Shown: positions 1-10,276, counted from the first letter of the stretch. The stretch is DNA of 64,000 nt from Botryotinia globosa (GCA_014898425.1 RCSZ01000014.1:1-64000); one strand, 5' to 3'. Numbers and translations are program-made. The notes: a model not told the origin generated them from the sequence alone.

Positions 1-1
1 G

Positions 2-334
2 AGCGCTACACTTGCGTATGGGGATCGGCCGCTGGTTAGTGGGGAGGGTGATGCAGAGACGGAGACGGAGATGGGCATAGAGAGGCATGATGGAGAGGGA
101 GGGAAAGCTAAAGGAAAGAAAACGAGGGTGCAGATTAGAGTCGACACGAAGGTCAAAAATGTTGAACATGGCGAGACGAAACCGACGGGACAGTTTAATT
201 ATACGTTTGAGGTGGAGGGGGAGGTTCAGGTTTTGCCGGAGAGTTATAGGGAGTTTATGGTTTATTTGGATGCGAGGAGGAGGAGTAGGGGGAGGGTTGG
301 AGAGGGGGAGGGGGGTACATGGTGGGGATGGTAA
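2..334 (+). CDS. C-terminal part of a probable acyl-CoA thioesterase (hotdog fold)
   Basis: The reading frame is open from the left edge of the window to a stop at 332-334, so this is the end of a gene that starts outside. The last ~60 residues contain a conserved-looking block (VDTKVKNVEHGETKPTGQF, then YTF...VLPESYREFM.YLDARRR) that I associate with the C-terminal end of fungal ACOT9-type mitochondrial acyl-CoA thioesterases. These hydrolyse acyl-CoA to fatty acid and CoA using a hotdog fold. The final ~20 residues after DARRR are Arg/Gly-rich and look unconserved. The catalytic N-terminal part is not in the window, so the family call rests on this tail alone and is moderate. A strongly G-rich 3' region follows. 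Confidence 0.45.
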   Translation, partial: SATLAYGDRPLVSGEGDAETETEMGIERHDGEGGKAKGKKTRVQIRVDTKVKNVEHGETKPTGQFNYTFEVEGEVQVLPESYREFMVYLDARRRSRGRVGEGEGGTWWGW

Positions 335-1241
335 TGGGGGACTGGGAAAAGATGTGCTTGGGGCGGGGGGAGATGGGGGCTTGAAGGTTTTGTGAGGGGT
401 GCGAAAGGGGAAAGGTGTTGTTGGTGATGGTGATGATTATTTGTAGGTAGGAACTGATTTCATATATTTTATTTTAGAAATTCAAAGACGATTGTATATG
501 TAAATGTCAATTTCGAAGCAAAAGACAATTTATAGTACCAATCGATAGATGCCTTTAAAGGATTACAGAGAGTCGATTACATATTATATATCACACGGGG
601 ATTTCCGTGAAATTATCCCCTAGACCGCTGGAAATGGGCTCTGTTGTTTAATAGGGTCTTATTGATCAATTAGATTATGAAGATTCTTGAATTTAATTTA
701 ATTTTTATTTTTATTTTTTGATATAAAATTCAATCAATATTTTTTCTATATGAAAACTTTTAATATAATAATATATATTGATTCCTAATTTTTTCTTTTT
801 TTTAAATTATAAAAAATCAAAATTTAGAATCAAATTTAATAATACAAAAAATGTAATTGAAAATTTATTAAAATGGTTATTTTATCCAATAAGACTTTAT
901 TATTCAAGGTATATCACATGGTTTATTTTCGGAGCCCATTTCCAGTGGTTTAGGGGATAATAGTACTCTTGTTAAAATCTCAGAGAGGAATAGAAAGAGA
1001 TTATCTCTTGGTCTCGCCTCAGACGGTCTTACAAAAAGTTTATTAATTTACTGTATAGGAATAAAGATTTATATAAATGAATAGTTTCTTTAATATATAA
1101 AGCTTCATACTTAACTCAAATAGTAATTCTTTTACTTAGTTACAACTGTCCCGATTTCAATCTACTACTCGTCGCTCTTAATATGAATCATTCCACGTGA
1201 CTCCCGAAGGCACGTCATAACACCAATACTGTGATGTGACC
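335..1241. other. Intergenic, convergent 3' ends, AT-rich with a MITE
   Basis: This lies between two convergent genes. The first 90 bases are G-rich 3' UTR; most of the rest is AT-rich and holds the inverted-repeat element at 612-961. The small open frames here are AT-rich chance frames and I see no gene. Confidence 0.6.
612..961. mobile_element. MITE-like element with ~31-bp terminal inverted repeats
   Basis: Positions 612-642 and 931-961 are inverted copies (core ATTATCCCCTARACCRCTGG, followed by AAATGGGCTC). They differ by a few transitions. The similarity continues inward with an indel (AATAGGGTCTTATTGA at about 650 against its complement near 886). The interior is almost pure A+T and partly self-complementary. 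It has no coding capacity. This fits a small non-autonomous DNA transposon that has been RIP-mutated. No clear target duplication was found. Confidence 0.6.
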
Positions 1242-3437
1242 CTAGCCTGATTTTGAAGGTTCCATAAAGCCTTTCACATCCAAAGAATATTTGTTGTTCT
1301 CATCCATTTGCAGCCGCCCAGTCACCTGCAGCGATAATCCCTCTGGATGAGAGACTACTGTCTGATGTAACCGGGTATATGCACTGGCTTCTTCTTTGGT
1401 AAGTGGCTTGGGCACCTTCGCCACATTATCCCATTCGAGCTTGCTGTCTGCCAGAAACTGATTAAGAACCACTTCAGATCGAGTCGATGTACCAGATAAT
1501 GTTAGTTGTCTGCCATTCATCGTAACTATACCCGTGAGCGTCATCTCGATACCGCGCATCGTGTACGTGCCCCCGTCAATCTCGAAGAGCTCCTTCCGCC
1601 ATACGTTGATATCGGGCAGAATGTCATCGTGAAGGTAAACGAACGCAACAGAGATGGTTGCATTTGGTCTTGGAAGCACGGTCTTGATGTCTTTGATGCT
1701 GTTCAGTGCTTCGTATGCTCCACCCCAGCAAGCACCGAGGCCGTAAGGACACGTAGGCGTAAGACCAACAATGACGGGTGGCCCATCCTGTTCTGAGACG
1801 ACCTTCTGATTGCGCATCTCGAGGGATACGCCGATGTTTTTCTCTAGAACAGCATTCTGTGTTGATAACCCATCGGGTAGTTGTGGTTGTACGGGTATCA
1901 CAACGTCAGGTCTGAGCAGCATGATAGGCGCCACTGCTGGTACGCCTTCCTTGCTCACGAGAAAAAGCATGTAATGACCTGGTGGAGCCAAAAAATGATT
2001 CTTTGGTGCCTCTATGGTGAGCTCTGTCCCACTGGTTGTAAATTTCAAGAATTGGAACGATTGGTTCATGTTGTGTGAGTGAGTGACAGATCCAAGCCGT
2101 GTCCAGCTCACCTTGCTAATCACATCATGTTCGCCGACTGTGACTTTGAATTTTTGACCATAGTCGACAACCTCTGGCGGTTCACTGATGGTTGGTCGTT
2201 CGCCTTTGAACAAATAAGGTGGGCTGAATATCTGGGCGGTGGTTAGAGTGTGTTCAGGCTCGTTGGGTCTCTTTTGATTGTCCGGATCGTATTCCCCACC
2301 ACCAGCTGAAAGAACTCTGCCATCGGGTAGTAGTAGTGCTGTGTGGTGGTAGCAACGATCATCATCCTCCGGCGCCATCGTAGACCATTTTGTAGTAGCA
2401 GGATCCCACAGCTCAGGCTCATGGACGGGCTGACCCGGAGACAAGTCATTGAAGCCTAACCCTTTGGTTCCTCCAGTCACAAGTACAGTGCCATCGGGCA
2501 ACGTGGTAGCAAAGGAATGTCGACGCCCATGCTCAATTTCAGTCGTATATTCCCAGTGTGGTTTTGGGTCGTTCAAATCAATGATCTCTGTAGCATTGGT
2601 GGGAGGAACAGCATCGCCACCTCCACCACCAACATAGAGAATCTTACCACTATCATACATAGTTGAAGCGGCGTACTCGCGCTGACCCGCCTTGCGGAAT
2701 GGCGAATCGGCATCGCTCGACCATTCACCATGGCCACCGTGAGCATTCAAATCCAGAAAACGAGAGCTTCGCAATGGGCCCGCCATGAATATTCTCCCGT
2801 CTGGAACGTGGTAAAGCCGCGGGTAAAGAGCGAAAATATCAACGAGAGGCGTTTGGACTATACCCCATGTACTTGAATGTGAGTCCCAGATCTGGGGGAC
2901 CAGGTTGATCACAGGGTTTGTGACATCTTGTGAGCTGCCCGACACAACAAGACCTCTGCCATCAGACAAAGTTATAGCAGAGGGATACCAGCGACCTGCA
3001 GCCATCATAGGCATTACCGTCCATTGATCTTGGAAGGGATCGTAAACACAAGCTTGGTCTTCCCCGAAGCCATCCAGGACATGTCCACCGAAGATAATCA
3101 GGGTACCGTCTGGTTGGAACGTGTGCCCGGAACAGAAGAGATTCACGGAAAGCTCATCTTCGTTCATCGGGTCATGAGCGGTGCGCTTACTCTCTAGGGT
3201 GTCGACATCCAAGATGTAGACGTGGGTTTTGTGCTCATTGAGCGTCCAATAATCCATGCTGTGTACTGCAGAGCGTCGACCCCAGTAAAGGACCTTGCCA
3301 GTCGGTAGTAGGTGAAGATGAATAGCGCAATTTCCAAGTTGGAATTTTGGTGCCCATTCTCCGTGGACGGCCTTGTCGCCCATGTTTGCTTCGAATGTTT
3401 GAGGCCTGGGGTTGTGAGAAGGATGTATTGACGGCAC
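1242..3437 (-). CDS. AA5 copper-radical oxidase (galactose/glyoxal oxidase-like), intracellular form
   Basis: A 731-residue single-exon protein. It has Kelch-type propeller repeats (for example GTLIIFGGHV, GRGLVVSGSS, GKILYVGGGG, GTVLVTGGTK, GRVLSAGGGE) followed by a galactose-oxidase C-terminal Ig-like domain. The AA5 active-site residues can be aligned by eye. C102 (LFCSGHTF) and Y151 (GRWYPS) would form the Cys-Tyr cofactor. Y363-H364 (CYHH) and H453 (SVTHSHN) would be the remaining copper ligands. Such enzymes oxidise primary alcohols or aldehydes to the next oxidation state and release H2O2. Unlike most fungal AA5 enzymes it has no visible signal peptide: the N-terminus is polar (MPSIHPSHNPRPQ). 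It carries an extra ~190-residue C-terminal domain (from about residue 545, with TCPYGLGACWGGAYEAL). A start at M19 is also possible. The substrate cannot be told from sequence. Confidence 0.85.
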   Translation of the reverse strand: MPSIHPSHNPRPQTFEANMGDKAVHGEWAPKFQLGNCAIHLHLLPTGKVLYWGRRSAVHSMDYWTLNEHKTHVYILDVDTLESKRTAHDPMNEDELSVNLFCSGHTFQPDGTLIIFGGHVLDGFGEDQACVYDPFQDQWTVMPMMAAGRWYPSAITLSDGRGLVVSGSSQDVTNPVINLVPQIWDSHSSTWGIVQTPLVDIFALYPRLYHVPDGRIFMAGPLRSSRFLDLNAHGGHGEWSSDADSPFRKAGQREYAASTMYDSGKILYVGGGGGDAVPPTNATEIIDLNDPKPHWEYTTEIEHGRRHSFATTLPDGTVLVTGGTKGLGFNDLSPGQPVHEPELWDPATTKWSTMAPEDDDRCYHHTALLLPDGRVLSAGGGEYDPDNQKRPNEPEHTLTTAQIFSPPYLFKGERPTISEPPEVVDYGQKFKVTVGEHDVISKVSWTRLGSVTHSHNMNQSFQFLKFTTSGTELTIEAPKNHFLAPPGHYMLFLVSKEGVPAVAPIMLLRPDVVIPVQPQLPDGLSTQNAVLEKNIGVSLEMRNQKVVSEQDGPPVIVGLTPTCPYGLGACWGGAYEALNSIKDIKTVLPRPNATISVAFVYLHDDILPDINVWRKELFEIDGGTYTMRGIEMTLTGIVTMNGRQLTLSGTSTRSEVVLNQFLADSKLEWDNVAKVPKPLTKEEASAYTRLHQTVVSHPEGLSLQVTGRLQMDENNKYSLDVKGFMEPSKSG

Positions 3438-5150
3438 TCAAGTAGTGAGTGTGGTAATATGACTAGGAACTTGACTTGGGGAGCTTGTTAGAATCTACGG
3501 CGTAAAGAAGAGGAGATGGTCTGTATGATAAATGAAATTTTATGTCCATTTTCACGACTTCTTCGCTTACATCTCGGCTCTTCTCTTTCAGCTTCTAAAA
3601 CTCTCCTTCCGCAGTAGAGAACGGCTCGTATCGAGTGCGAGAAGCGGATTGGATCAAGTGTGAAGTGAAGATTGGCTTGGATCGAGTGCCCGAATTGCTT
3701 TTGGGATACAGCCGTTGAGACACCCTAGGTTGTCTGACCTGTGAAGCGGGGAAGCGTTGTGATGGCGCTGCAGATTGCATTTTACTATGCACGCTTTTTC
3801 TCGTGAGCGAGCTTCTCATAGACGCTTTGGTTCATTTTCGCTCTAACTGAGTAACGGAAGCGTATATTGCATCGGATGTGCAATGCAAAAGGACTTTCTG
3901 GTATAAACTCATAATTGTGAATATGATCAAAATCATTGCATATGAAAAAGGTGCGATAAGTATAAGCCAATGAGATCATCTATTGTTAGACTAGTTGTTG
4001 CTGACATTTCTTTGCTCCTACATGGCGCGATGGTACTGTAACATTAGGCTCGGCTCCAGGTTATTAGCCAGTACTTCTCTTGTATGTTGTGTTGTTCAGC
4101 TTGTCCCATATGTAGGGCTTGGGTAGGATTGCCACAATTGATTTGACGATAATGTTTGGTGTATTGTACAAACATTAATTCCAAGCTTGTACGCGTATAG
4201 TATAATGATTGATGATTTGGCTTATTACCCCGCAGTTGATAACGATTGAGATACCACAATCATTATTAGTATGAGATCTAGATTCCTAAATCTGAGGCTA
4301 TTCGTCGTTTACTCTGCAAAAGGGTCTGACGACTCCTGGCTTAGATTTAGAGCCCCTTTTACGGAGTTCTACTCTCAATTAATGCCAAGATATTGAGGAT
4401 GGAAACCAGCTGCTTTCCTAAGTTCTTGTTCTTCAGGTAAGTCTAAATCAATACATTTTTAGCTCGTGATCTCACAATTAGTAAAACGATTATTGGTGCA
4501 ACGCTCTAGCATTCTAGAACAAAGGTCAAACACATTATCAGGTAGTATCATGTACGCCACATCTGTAGAGATAAGTAATATCTGATTTATGTTAGCGAGT
4601 TGGGTGAAAGGTAGTGCGGGGTAATCTTTTGAGAGCTGAAAGTCGTGGATAGGAAGTCGGGCGCTCAACTGGTGAGCTGACCAGGCCTTCAGCTTCATGC
4701 ATAAATTTCAATAGCTTCATGTGATGAGACAGATATAATTGATATGATATTAGATGGGAAAAAGAGTTCATGCACGGATCGAAGCTGAGGCATCTGCACG
4801 GCATCTCAGCTTCATGTACGAACAACTAACTCATCAATTCGGAATTTCAAGATTGGATAGTCGAGTCCGTACCTAAGGATAGGCTGCTCACCTACCAACC
4901 GGGTGGATTGGGGCACCCATTTAGTGGTCACGGGCCCTTTTAGGGTATGTGGGGTAGGCTGAAGAGATGTAACTACCCACCCATAGGTACCCGTTGAGCA
5001 GCCGAGTCCCGTTCCGATAGGGGGGGATGGAGTCAATATATATATACTGATACTAAGCTTGCTTATTTGCTCCTTTATGAGATCATTCAAATACCATTCT
5101 GTTCCCTCTTCAACTTTTGTGTCAAATTCTCTACTAGCATAGCACTCAAA
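3438..5150. other. Divergent intergenic region
   Basis: This 1.7-kb region separates the divergently transcribed AA5 oxidase and the heme-binding-like gene, so it should hold both promoters. Short open frames exist but show no coding pattern I trust. A short repeated word (CAGCTTCATG) occurs at about 4687, 4712 and 4805. Confidence 0.55.
5036..5046 (+). promoter_or_regulatory. TATA-like box of the 5151 gene
   Basis: An AT run (AATATATATAT) lies about 110 bases before the ATG at 5151. It is only about 25 bases before the first in-frame ATG at 5067. Transcription would therefore begin near or after 5067, which supports 5151 as the true start. Confidence 0.4.
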
Positions 5151-6449
5151 ATGCACGAGAACACCAATTTTCTCAATGTCCCGATCTCGTTCAAGTTAAC
5201 GGAAGTTGATGGTCTCACCTCGCCAAAACCCAACATCGAACCCGATGTGAACAAAGGCCTTCCATCCTACACACCGATCAGTAAAGGAGCTGGCAAGAAT
5301 AATGATCCAATTCCTGGAGAACTCAATATCCTTGCGAAGCTCACTGGGGATTTTCACGGTGCTGGGTTGAACATGATCTTCCGCCCATCCTGGGGAAACA
5401 ACAGGAGGAATAACGTTCTGGAGTACAACGTGACCGAAGAGGACACACAGTTCTTGAAGGACATTGGCGACATATTCAACCGAGGTCTGGGCAGGCAACG
5501 AGACGTAATTTTGAAGGGCGTTCCATACATGCAGACGATCAAAGATATGCTCAATCCCATAACAGGACAGGCCGATCGGAAGGAAGGGATTCCAATTCAC
5601 TTCGAGTCAGGCATGTTTCTTAGAACTCCACCGACTGAGATCAGGCCTGAGGTCCTTCGAGGTACTATCTCTCGCCTAGCATCTATACCACACGGAACTG
5701 CCATCAACTGCCAAGGCTTCGAACCAGACATGAAGAACCCTATATCTGGTAACCCAGATATCAAACCAATCTCAGTCTTACCATTCCCCATGGGTATGCA
5801 CGGCGATGTCAACACATTTGCAGACTTTTTTCCTCAGCTGAATTTCAAGAGAAAATATGAGCTGCGTATTCCCCAAGAGATCAAGGAGGGCGACGTACTC
5901 AATCCACCTCTCATGCTAGATCCCAACCAGATGCTAAGAGAATTCAATGAAAACAGCACGAAGAAAAAAATCCGAGAACACCTTTTCTTCACAATCCATT
6001 CCGACCCCGTAGTTTCTAAGATTCCCGGCGGTGGCACAGCAAACATTGCTTTCCTGCAAGGCTCAGGTATTCGTGATGGCCGCCAAAACCCAGGCCCTAA
6101 TGCCCATGGCGTCAATGTCGGATGTGATTATTGGATTTCAACTGTTGAATACGATGTTCTGCTACCGGAAGGTGATTTCTCTGGGGATAAGAAAGAGACG
6201 AGAGTTGTTGAGTCTGAAGCACGGAAAGAGGAGAAAGCAGCTGGCAAGATAGTGGTTTCCCCTTCTTTCGAATTGAAGCTGGACAGGGTGATACCACCAA
6301 ACACGACTGTGAAGCTCGATGCTACCCAAATTCAATACTCACAGAATGTCACATTGGACTTTGATGAGATGGGTTGGCCACACATCTCAGTGGCCACGTT
6401 GTCGCCAAAGAACCCAGTGCCAATTAAGGCTTCTCAGATTGTTTTCTGA
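5151..6449 (+). CDS. Conserved heme-binding/peroxidase-like family protein
   Basis: A 432-residue single-exon protein. I chose the ATG at 5151 because of its good context (A at -3) and its position after the TATA-like run. The conserved pattern is recognisable along the whole length: GDFHGAGLNMIFRP, then NRGLGRQRDVILKGVPYMQT, IHFESGMFLRTPP, RLASIPHGTAINCQGF, and near the end GGGTANIAFLQGSG...GPNAHGVNVGCDYWISTVEYDV. Proteins with this pattern occur in fungi and bacteria. I recall them annotated as 'heme-binding' or 'peroxidase-like', but I cannot name a proven activity. There is no signal peptide or membrane segment. The tail after about residue 350 (SFELKLDRVIPPNTTVKLDATQ) looks like an extra beta-rich segment. 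Confidence 0.7.
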   Translation: MHENTNFLNVPISFKLTEVDGLTSPKPNIEPDVNKGLPSYTPISKGAGKNNDPIPGELNILAKLTGDFHGAGLNMIFRPSWGNNRRNNVLEYNVTEEDTQFLKDIGDIFNRGLGRQRDVILKGVPYMQTIKDMLNPITGQADRKEGIPIHFESGMFLRTPPTEIRPEVLRGTISRLASIPHGTAINCQGFEPDMKNPISGNPDIKPISVLPFPMGMHGDVNTFADFFPQLNFKRKYELRIPQEIKEGDVLNPPLMLDPNQMLREFNENSTKKKIREHLFFTIHSDPVVSKIPGGGTANIAFLQGSGIRDGRQNPGPNAHGVNVGCDYWISTVEYDVLLPEGDFSGDKKETRVVESEARKEEKAAGKIVVSPSFELKLDRVIPPNTTVKLDATQIQYSQNVTLDFDEMGWPHISVATLSPKNPVPIKASQIVF

Positions 6450-7310
6450 AGTAGCATATAGTAGAATGAGCTTTGTTGAAGTCCTTTTTCAAATGTGCCT
6501 TATTTTCTTCTCCTCTGCCTGTGAAGAGTGGTAGGCCCGAATAAAGTTACGAGAGAGGATTGAGTTGAAAACTATAAATGAGAAGGTGGTTTTATACACC
6601 CGAAACCGTTATGTGATATTGTAAACGAACTACAGCATATGACTGCCTTCTACCCTTCTAGAAACTCTGGATAGTTTATGGTAATTGAGCTGAGTATAAA
6701 TTAATATTAAATATTCGGTTTCATGCTTCTTGATAATTGCGACGGCGAAGGTGCTTATAAGTTAGCATCATGAAGCTTACATTTAAGCTCGATTTTAACT
6801 TAGCGAGCAACTCCCGAATGGCGCCTCACCAGCTTCTGCCATCCGCTACTCGAACCTTTCTCACAACCCTAGTAGCAAGCAGCAGCTCTCCGCGTTCTTC
6901 CCTTTCGATTAAATCATAAGAGACATGGGAAATGATTACAGTATAAGAGATTCGTGCTAGTATCTTGGAAATGACCGAACGATGCTAAAAGATGATAAAA
7001 TCAGGTGGTGGACCTATTAAGAGCAAATTGTGGTGATATAAATAGAAATTGAAGTTAATAACTCTCCATTGATATTCAAGTGTTCTCGGCTAATTTTCAG
7101 GGTGATGAACCGATTTTGATACCCCTGGTGACTGAACGAAATGATACACGCAGCCAATATTGCACGTAAAGCCATCATAGAGATGATTATTATATCAAGC
7201 AGTAGATTTAACTCAAACAGATTGTTATCGTTTTGTCTATCCTTAAGTCCTCTCTCGAGTTTCTTTCTCTAACTTATATATACACAGAAGAATGAGATAC
7301 ATATTACAAA
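6450..7310. other. Intergenic, convergent 3' ends
   Basis: Mostly AT-rich non-coding sequence between the stop of the heme-binding-like gene and the stop of the lactonase-like gene on the other strand. I see no gene or repeat in it. Confidence 0.5.
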
Positions 7311-8483
7311 TTAGTTACTAGCAGCCATTACAACCTCCGACAACTTGACAGTCCACAATTGACGCATGCCAAGGATGACGAGAATATCGCCCGCCAGAGC
7401 AAATTGTACTATAGCCAAGTTGATTGGGTCTGGGGTGAAGAACTGAGCATTAAAGACACCAAGGAGCTTGCCTTCAAGGCTACGGACCATAAAACCCTCA
7501 CCCTCACCGGTCCACACGCGACCTTTTTCGTCGACGCGGATTCCATCTGGGGCTTGCATGCGGGCTACGTTGAAAATACGGCGGTTAACAGGTAGCATGT
7601 CGGCATCAAGATCGTATTTGTAAACGCCGGGAATTTGAACTTGAGCTGGAAGGCCCCAGACAAGAACATGGGGGGTTCCACCGAAATCAGTGATGTAGAT
7701 GAATTTCTGGTCCACAGAGGGACGGACACCGTTTGCGACGGGAAAATCGGTTCGGCTGATAACCGGCGCAAGAATCTTGGGGATTGGGTCGAATCTCCAG
7801 AGACCTTGGGCAAGCCCGTTGGTCACAGTGCCGGCAGTGGAAGGCAAGACAGTGATGTACATGAATGAGTGGTTGGTCTCTGGTTGTGTGATCCAAGCGA
7901 CATCATCGATAGCGTTTAACTTCAGGCGCATATACGAATTTATAATTACCTCGGCCTCACCCGTGCTATGATTGACGGAGTAAACACCACCACTGAAGTT
8001 GCGGGTGTCGTCGCGGAGAGAGGTGAAGTAGATGAGACCTTGGTGATAACAACCACCATTGGGGTTCTCAATTGGGATGGAGGTGGTCAGGTTGCGGGTG
8101 GTTCTATTGGCCAGATCGAGAATTTCGACATGGGTTGGTCCGTCGTTGATCCAAGTGGTGTACCAGACTTCATTGCGCTCTTTGAGCCAAACGCCGGCTT
8201 CACCAGCGAGGTTCAAGGCTCGCTCCTCGACGAGGCTGGCAGATGGATTCAGGCCGAGCAGGTTAAGAAACTCATCGTCATAGGACACAAATGGGGCAGT
8301 CTTAGCAGACTGAAGGAGAGTGTTGACCTTTTCGTCTGAGGTGGTGGTGCTGTTGAGGAAGCTGAAGGTTTGGTTACTCTCAAACGGCGCCGGGAGTAAG
8401 TAGGCGTACTCTATAGGGACAGAGAAAACTGTGCTACTGTTTTGCGCTGCAGATGGTAAGATGAGGGCTGCGGCAGACGCCAA
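7311..8483 (-). CDS. Secreted SMP-30/lactonase-like six-bladed propeller protein, start codon missing
   Basis: About 390 residues. The N-terminus reads as a signal-peptide core (LASAAALILPSAAQ), with several N-glycosylation sites (NSS, NQT, NST, NRT, NLT, NHS) after it. The body fits the SMP-30/gluconolactonase/LRE family of beta-propellers: ENPNGGCYHQGLIYFTS, NAIDDVAW, FPVANGVRPSVDQKFIYITD, PDGIRVDEKGRVWTGEGEG. Such proteins usually hydrolyse lactones or organophosphates using a bound Ca2+. No in-frame ATG precedes the signal sequence: the frame runs back only nine codons to a TAA. An ATG at 8512 lies one frame off and overlaps the same place. Either a small frameshift has broken the start or an upstream exon that I could not define supplies it. 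Confidence 0.65.
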   Translation of the reverse strand: MASAAALILPSAAQNSSTVFSVPIEYAYLLPAPFESNQTFSFLNSTTTSDEKVNTLLQSAKTAPFVSYDDEFLNLLGLNPSASLVEERALNLAGEAGVWLKERNEVWYTTWINDGPTHVEILDLANRTTRNLTTSIPIENPNGGCYHQGLIYFTSLRDDTRNFSGGVYSVNHSTGEAEVIINSYMRLKLNAIDDVAWITQPETNHSFMYITVLPSTAGTVTNGLAQGLWRFDPIPKILAPVISRTDFPVANGVRPSVDQKFIYITDFGGTPHVLVWGLPAQVQIPGVYKYDLDADMLPVNRRIFNVARMQAPDGIRVDEKGRVWTGEGEGFMVRSLEGKLLGVFNAQFFTPDPINLAIVQFALAGDILVILGMRQLWTVKLSEVVMAASN

Positions 8484-9144
8484 GCCGACAAGAGAGGTCG
8501 AATTAGTGACATATTAGGCGAAGAACAGATGCTCAAAGAATGTGTAAGACGAAGACTACCAAAAGGAATAAGCAGATGAGTACTTAGAAGCAGGATGTAT
8601 CAATGACATTGCTGATACTTATAAACATTTCATTTCTCCCACTGAACCTTACAGAGTCTAGATCAAGAGTTGTCCGTCTCTGCCAGATTGAAACGGTCCG
8701 GAAATCTGGCGTAATTACAGAGATGGGAAGGTATCATGGTTCAATGATGACACTGCTTCCTAATAACCTTAATTATGCCGATACAGAACTGCACATGGCA
8801 GAAGAAGGCGACGATAGGACTTGTCTTTGGTACTTCCGTAACCATCTCTGATATGAGACGTGATATCGGCTTTACAGACTTTAAAATAAATCAAAGTGCC
8901 AAAACCCGAAAGTAAAAACTCAATCAAACCCCCCTACTCGTAAAAAGTATCAAAGATTTCTTTTCTACATACCCATATTATTCGTTCATTTAAGTGCCGA
9001 AGATCACGGTGCCTAGGCACAGGAGAGAAACACGCACCGCCGCGATTGGTGCTAATTAACGATGCCGAGCAAGTAAACTTCTATGTAAGTCGGATACAGT
9101 AGTATTCATATCGAAAACTTTTCGTTTCCTACTACAGCAATCGT
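8484..9144. other. Intergenic, upstream of the lactonase-like gene
   Basis: Ordinary-composition DNA that should contain the promoter of the minus-strand lactonase-like gene. It grades into the AT-rich block after about 8880. No gene was recognised. Confidence 0.45.
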
Positions 9145-9765
9145 GCACTTCTATTTGATCGATCTCAAAAATACACCCAAATACACTATTTTATTACTTT
9201 TTAGAAATTAGACTATTATTCTTTTGATTGGTTTTTTTTAGAATAAATTCAATAATTTAATTATTTATATATAAATAATATTTATAATAAGATTTTCCTT
9301 TTTTTAAAAAAATTAATAATTATAATATATATATTAAAAATTTTCTTATAAAAAAGTTCTTGAAAATTCGCTTATTTTAACTGTAATTTCTAATATTGTC
9401 AAGGTACGGGTAAAGACTTATATTGTACCATAAGGGTTCTAAGTGCTATGAAAGGTTGAGGCCCTATTATAGGAAGTAGGGCACACTAAGGGCACGCTAA
9501 GGGTTCGTGCCTGAGGCACGAAGGCAACGTAGTTGGCAACGTAGTTGGCGCCGTGACAAATATATTAGAATTTTAAAATATTAAATGAATATTTTATAAT
9601 ATATAAAATTTCTAAAAATAAAATAAATAATTTTTATTAAAAAAAATATTAAAATAAATAAATTAATATAATCATTTCAAAAATAAATATATAATTTTGT
9701 TTAAAACTAAATATATTTAAATAATGAGTTTTGATGCAAAATGACTATCGACCAAATAGAAGTGC
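9145..9765. mobile_element. MITE copy 1 (GCACTTCTATTTG family), interrupted
   Basis: The ends are inverted repeats: GCACTTCTATTTGATCGA at 9145 and its near-complement ending at 9765. The interior is A+T only. The same element, inverted, is at 56024-56480, and matching runs can be followed over almost the full length. Removing the 162-bp insertion plus one target copy leaves about 454 bp against 457 bp in the other copy. No protein is encoded, so it is a non-autonomous DNA transposon. Confidence 0.75.
9397..9558 (+). mobile_element. Solo-LTR-like insertion nested in the MITE
   Basis: A 162-bp segment of normal GC content begins TGTCAAGGTACGG and ends GCGCCGTGACA, so it has TG...CA ends as LTRs do. 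It is bordered by a 5-bp duplication, AATAT (9392-9396 and 9559-9563). The uninterrupted MITE copy at 56 kb has a single AATAT at that place. It contains a 12-bp tandem pair (GCAACGTAGTTG twice). A solo LTR is the simplest reading; the orientation is arbitrary. Confidence 0.65.
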
Positions 9766-9962
9766 TCTAATACTATATATCATTAACGAGAGAGCCAATT
9801 TGTCTCATATAAACATCATTAAACTAATAGCTAATATCTAGTAGTTTATTCTCTATTATTTTACAACAATACATATCCTTATATACTTGATTTCATAACA
9901 TATATCCAAAAGAAAAAGCCATTTTTCAATATTACTTAATCGAAATTCTGAAAATCAAAAAC

Positions 9963-10276
9963 TTTAATTCAATTAATATAATTTTAAATTAAAAAAACTC
10001 TATATAAAAATATAAATCTTAATTAATAAAATCAAAAAAATAAAATATGAATAATTTTAATTGAAAATTTATTGAATTAAAAATGATTGAATAAAATTAT
10101 AATTTTTGATATAATTTTAAAACTTTTGAATTTTCGAAAATTGAATTTTCATTCAATTACTTTTAATAATTCATTAAATTTTCAATCGAAATTATTTATA
10201 TTTTATTTCTTGATTTTGTTAATTTATATTTCTATATAAAGTTTTATTAACTTGGAATTATATTAATTGAATTAAA
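9963..10276. repeat. Foldback palindrome, ~137-bp arms
   Basis: Positions 9963-10100 and 10141-10276 are inverted copies separated by about 40 bases. Both arms contain, in mirrored order, TTTAATTCAATTAATAT, TATATTTTTATATAGAG-like and TTTTCAATYRAAATTATT blocks. Differences are mostly transitions. It could be a long-TIR or foldback MITE degraded by RIP. Confidence 0.6.

Noticed and set aside
1506..2637. Plus-strand frames inside the AA5 oxidase gene
   Set aside because: Antisense shadows of a gene with clear family motifs on the minus strand.
5067..5150. N-terminal extension of the heme-binding-like protein from the ATG at 5067
   Set aside because: That ATG lies about 25 bases after the TATA-like run, so it is probably at or before the transcription start; family similarity begins after 5151.
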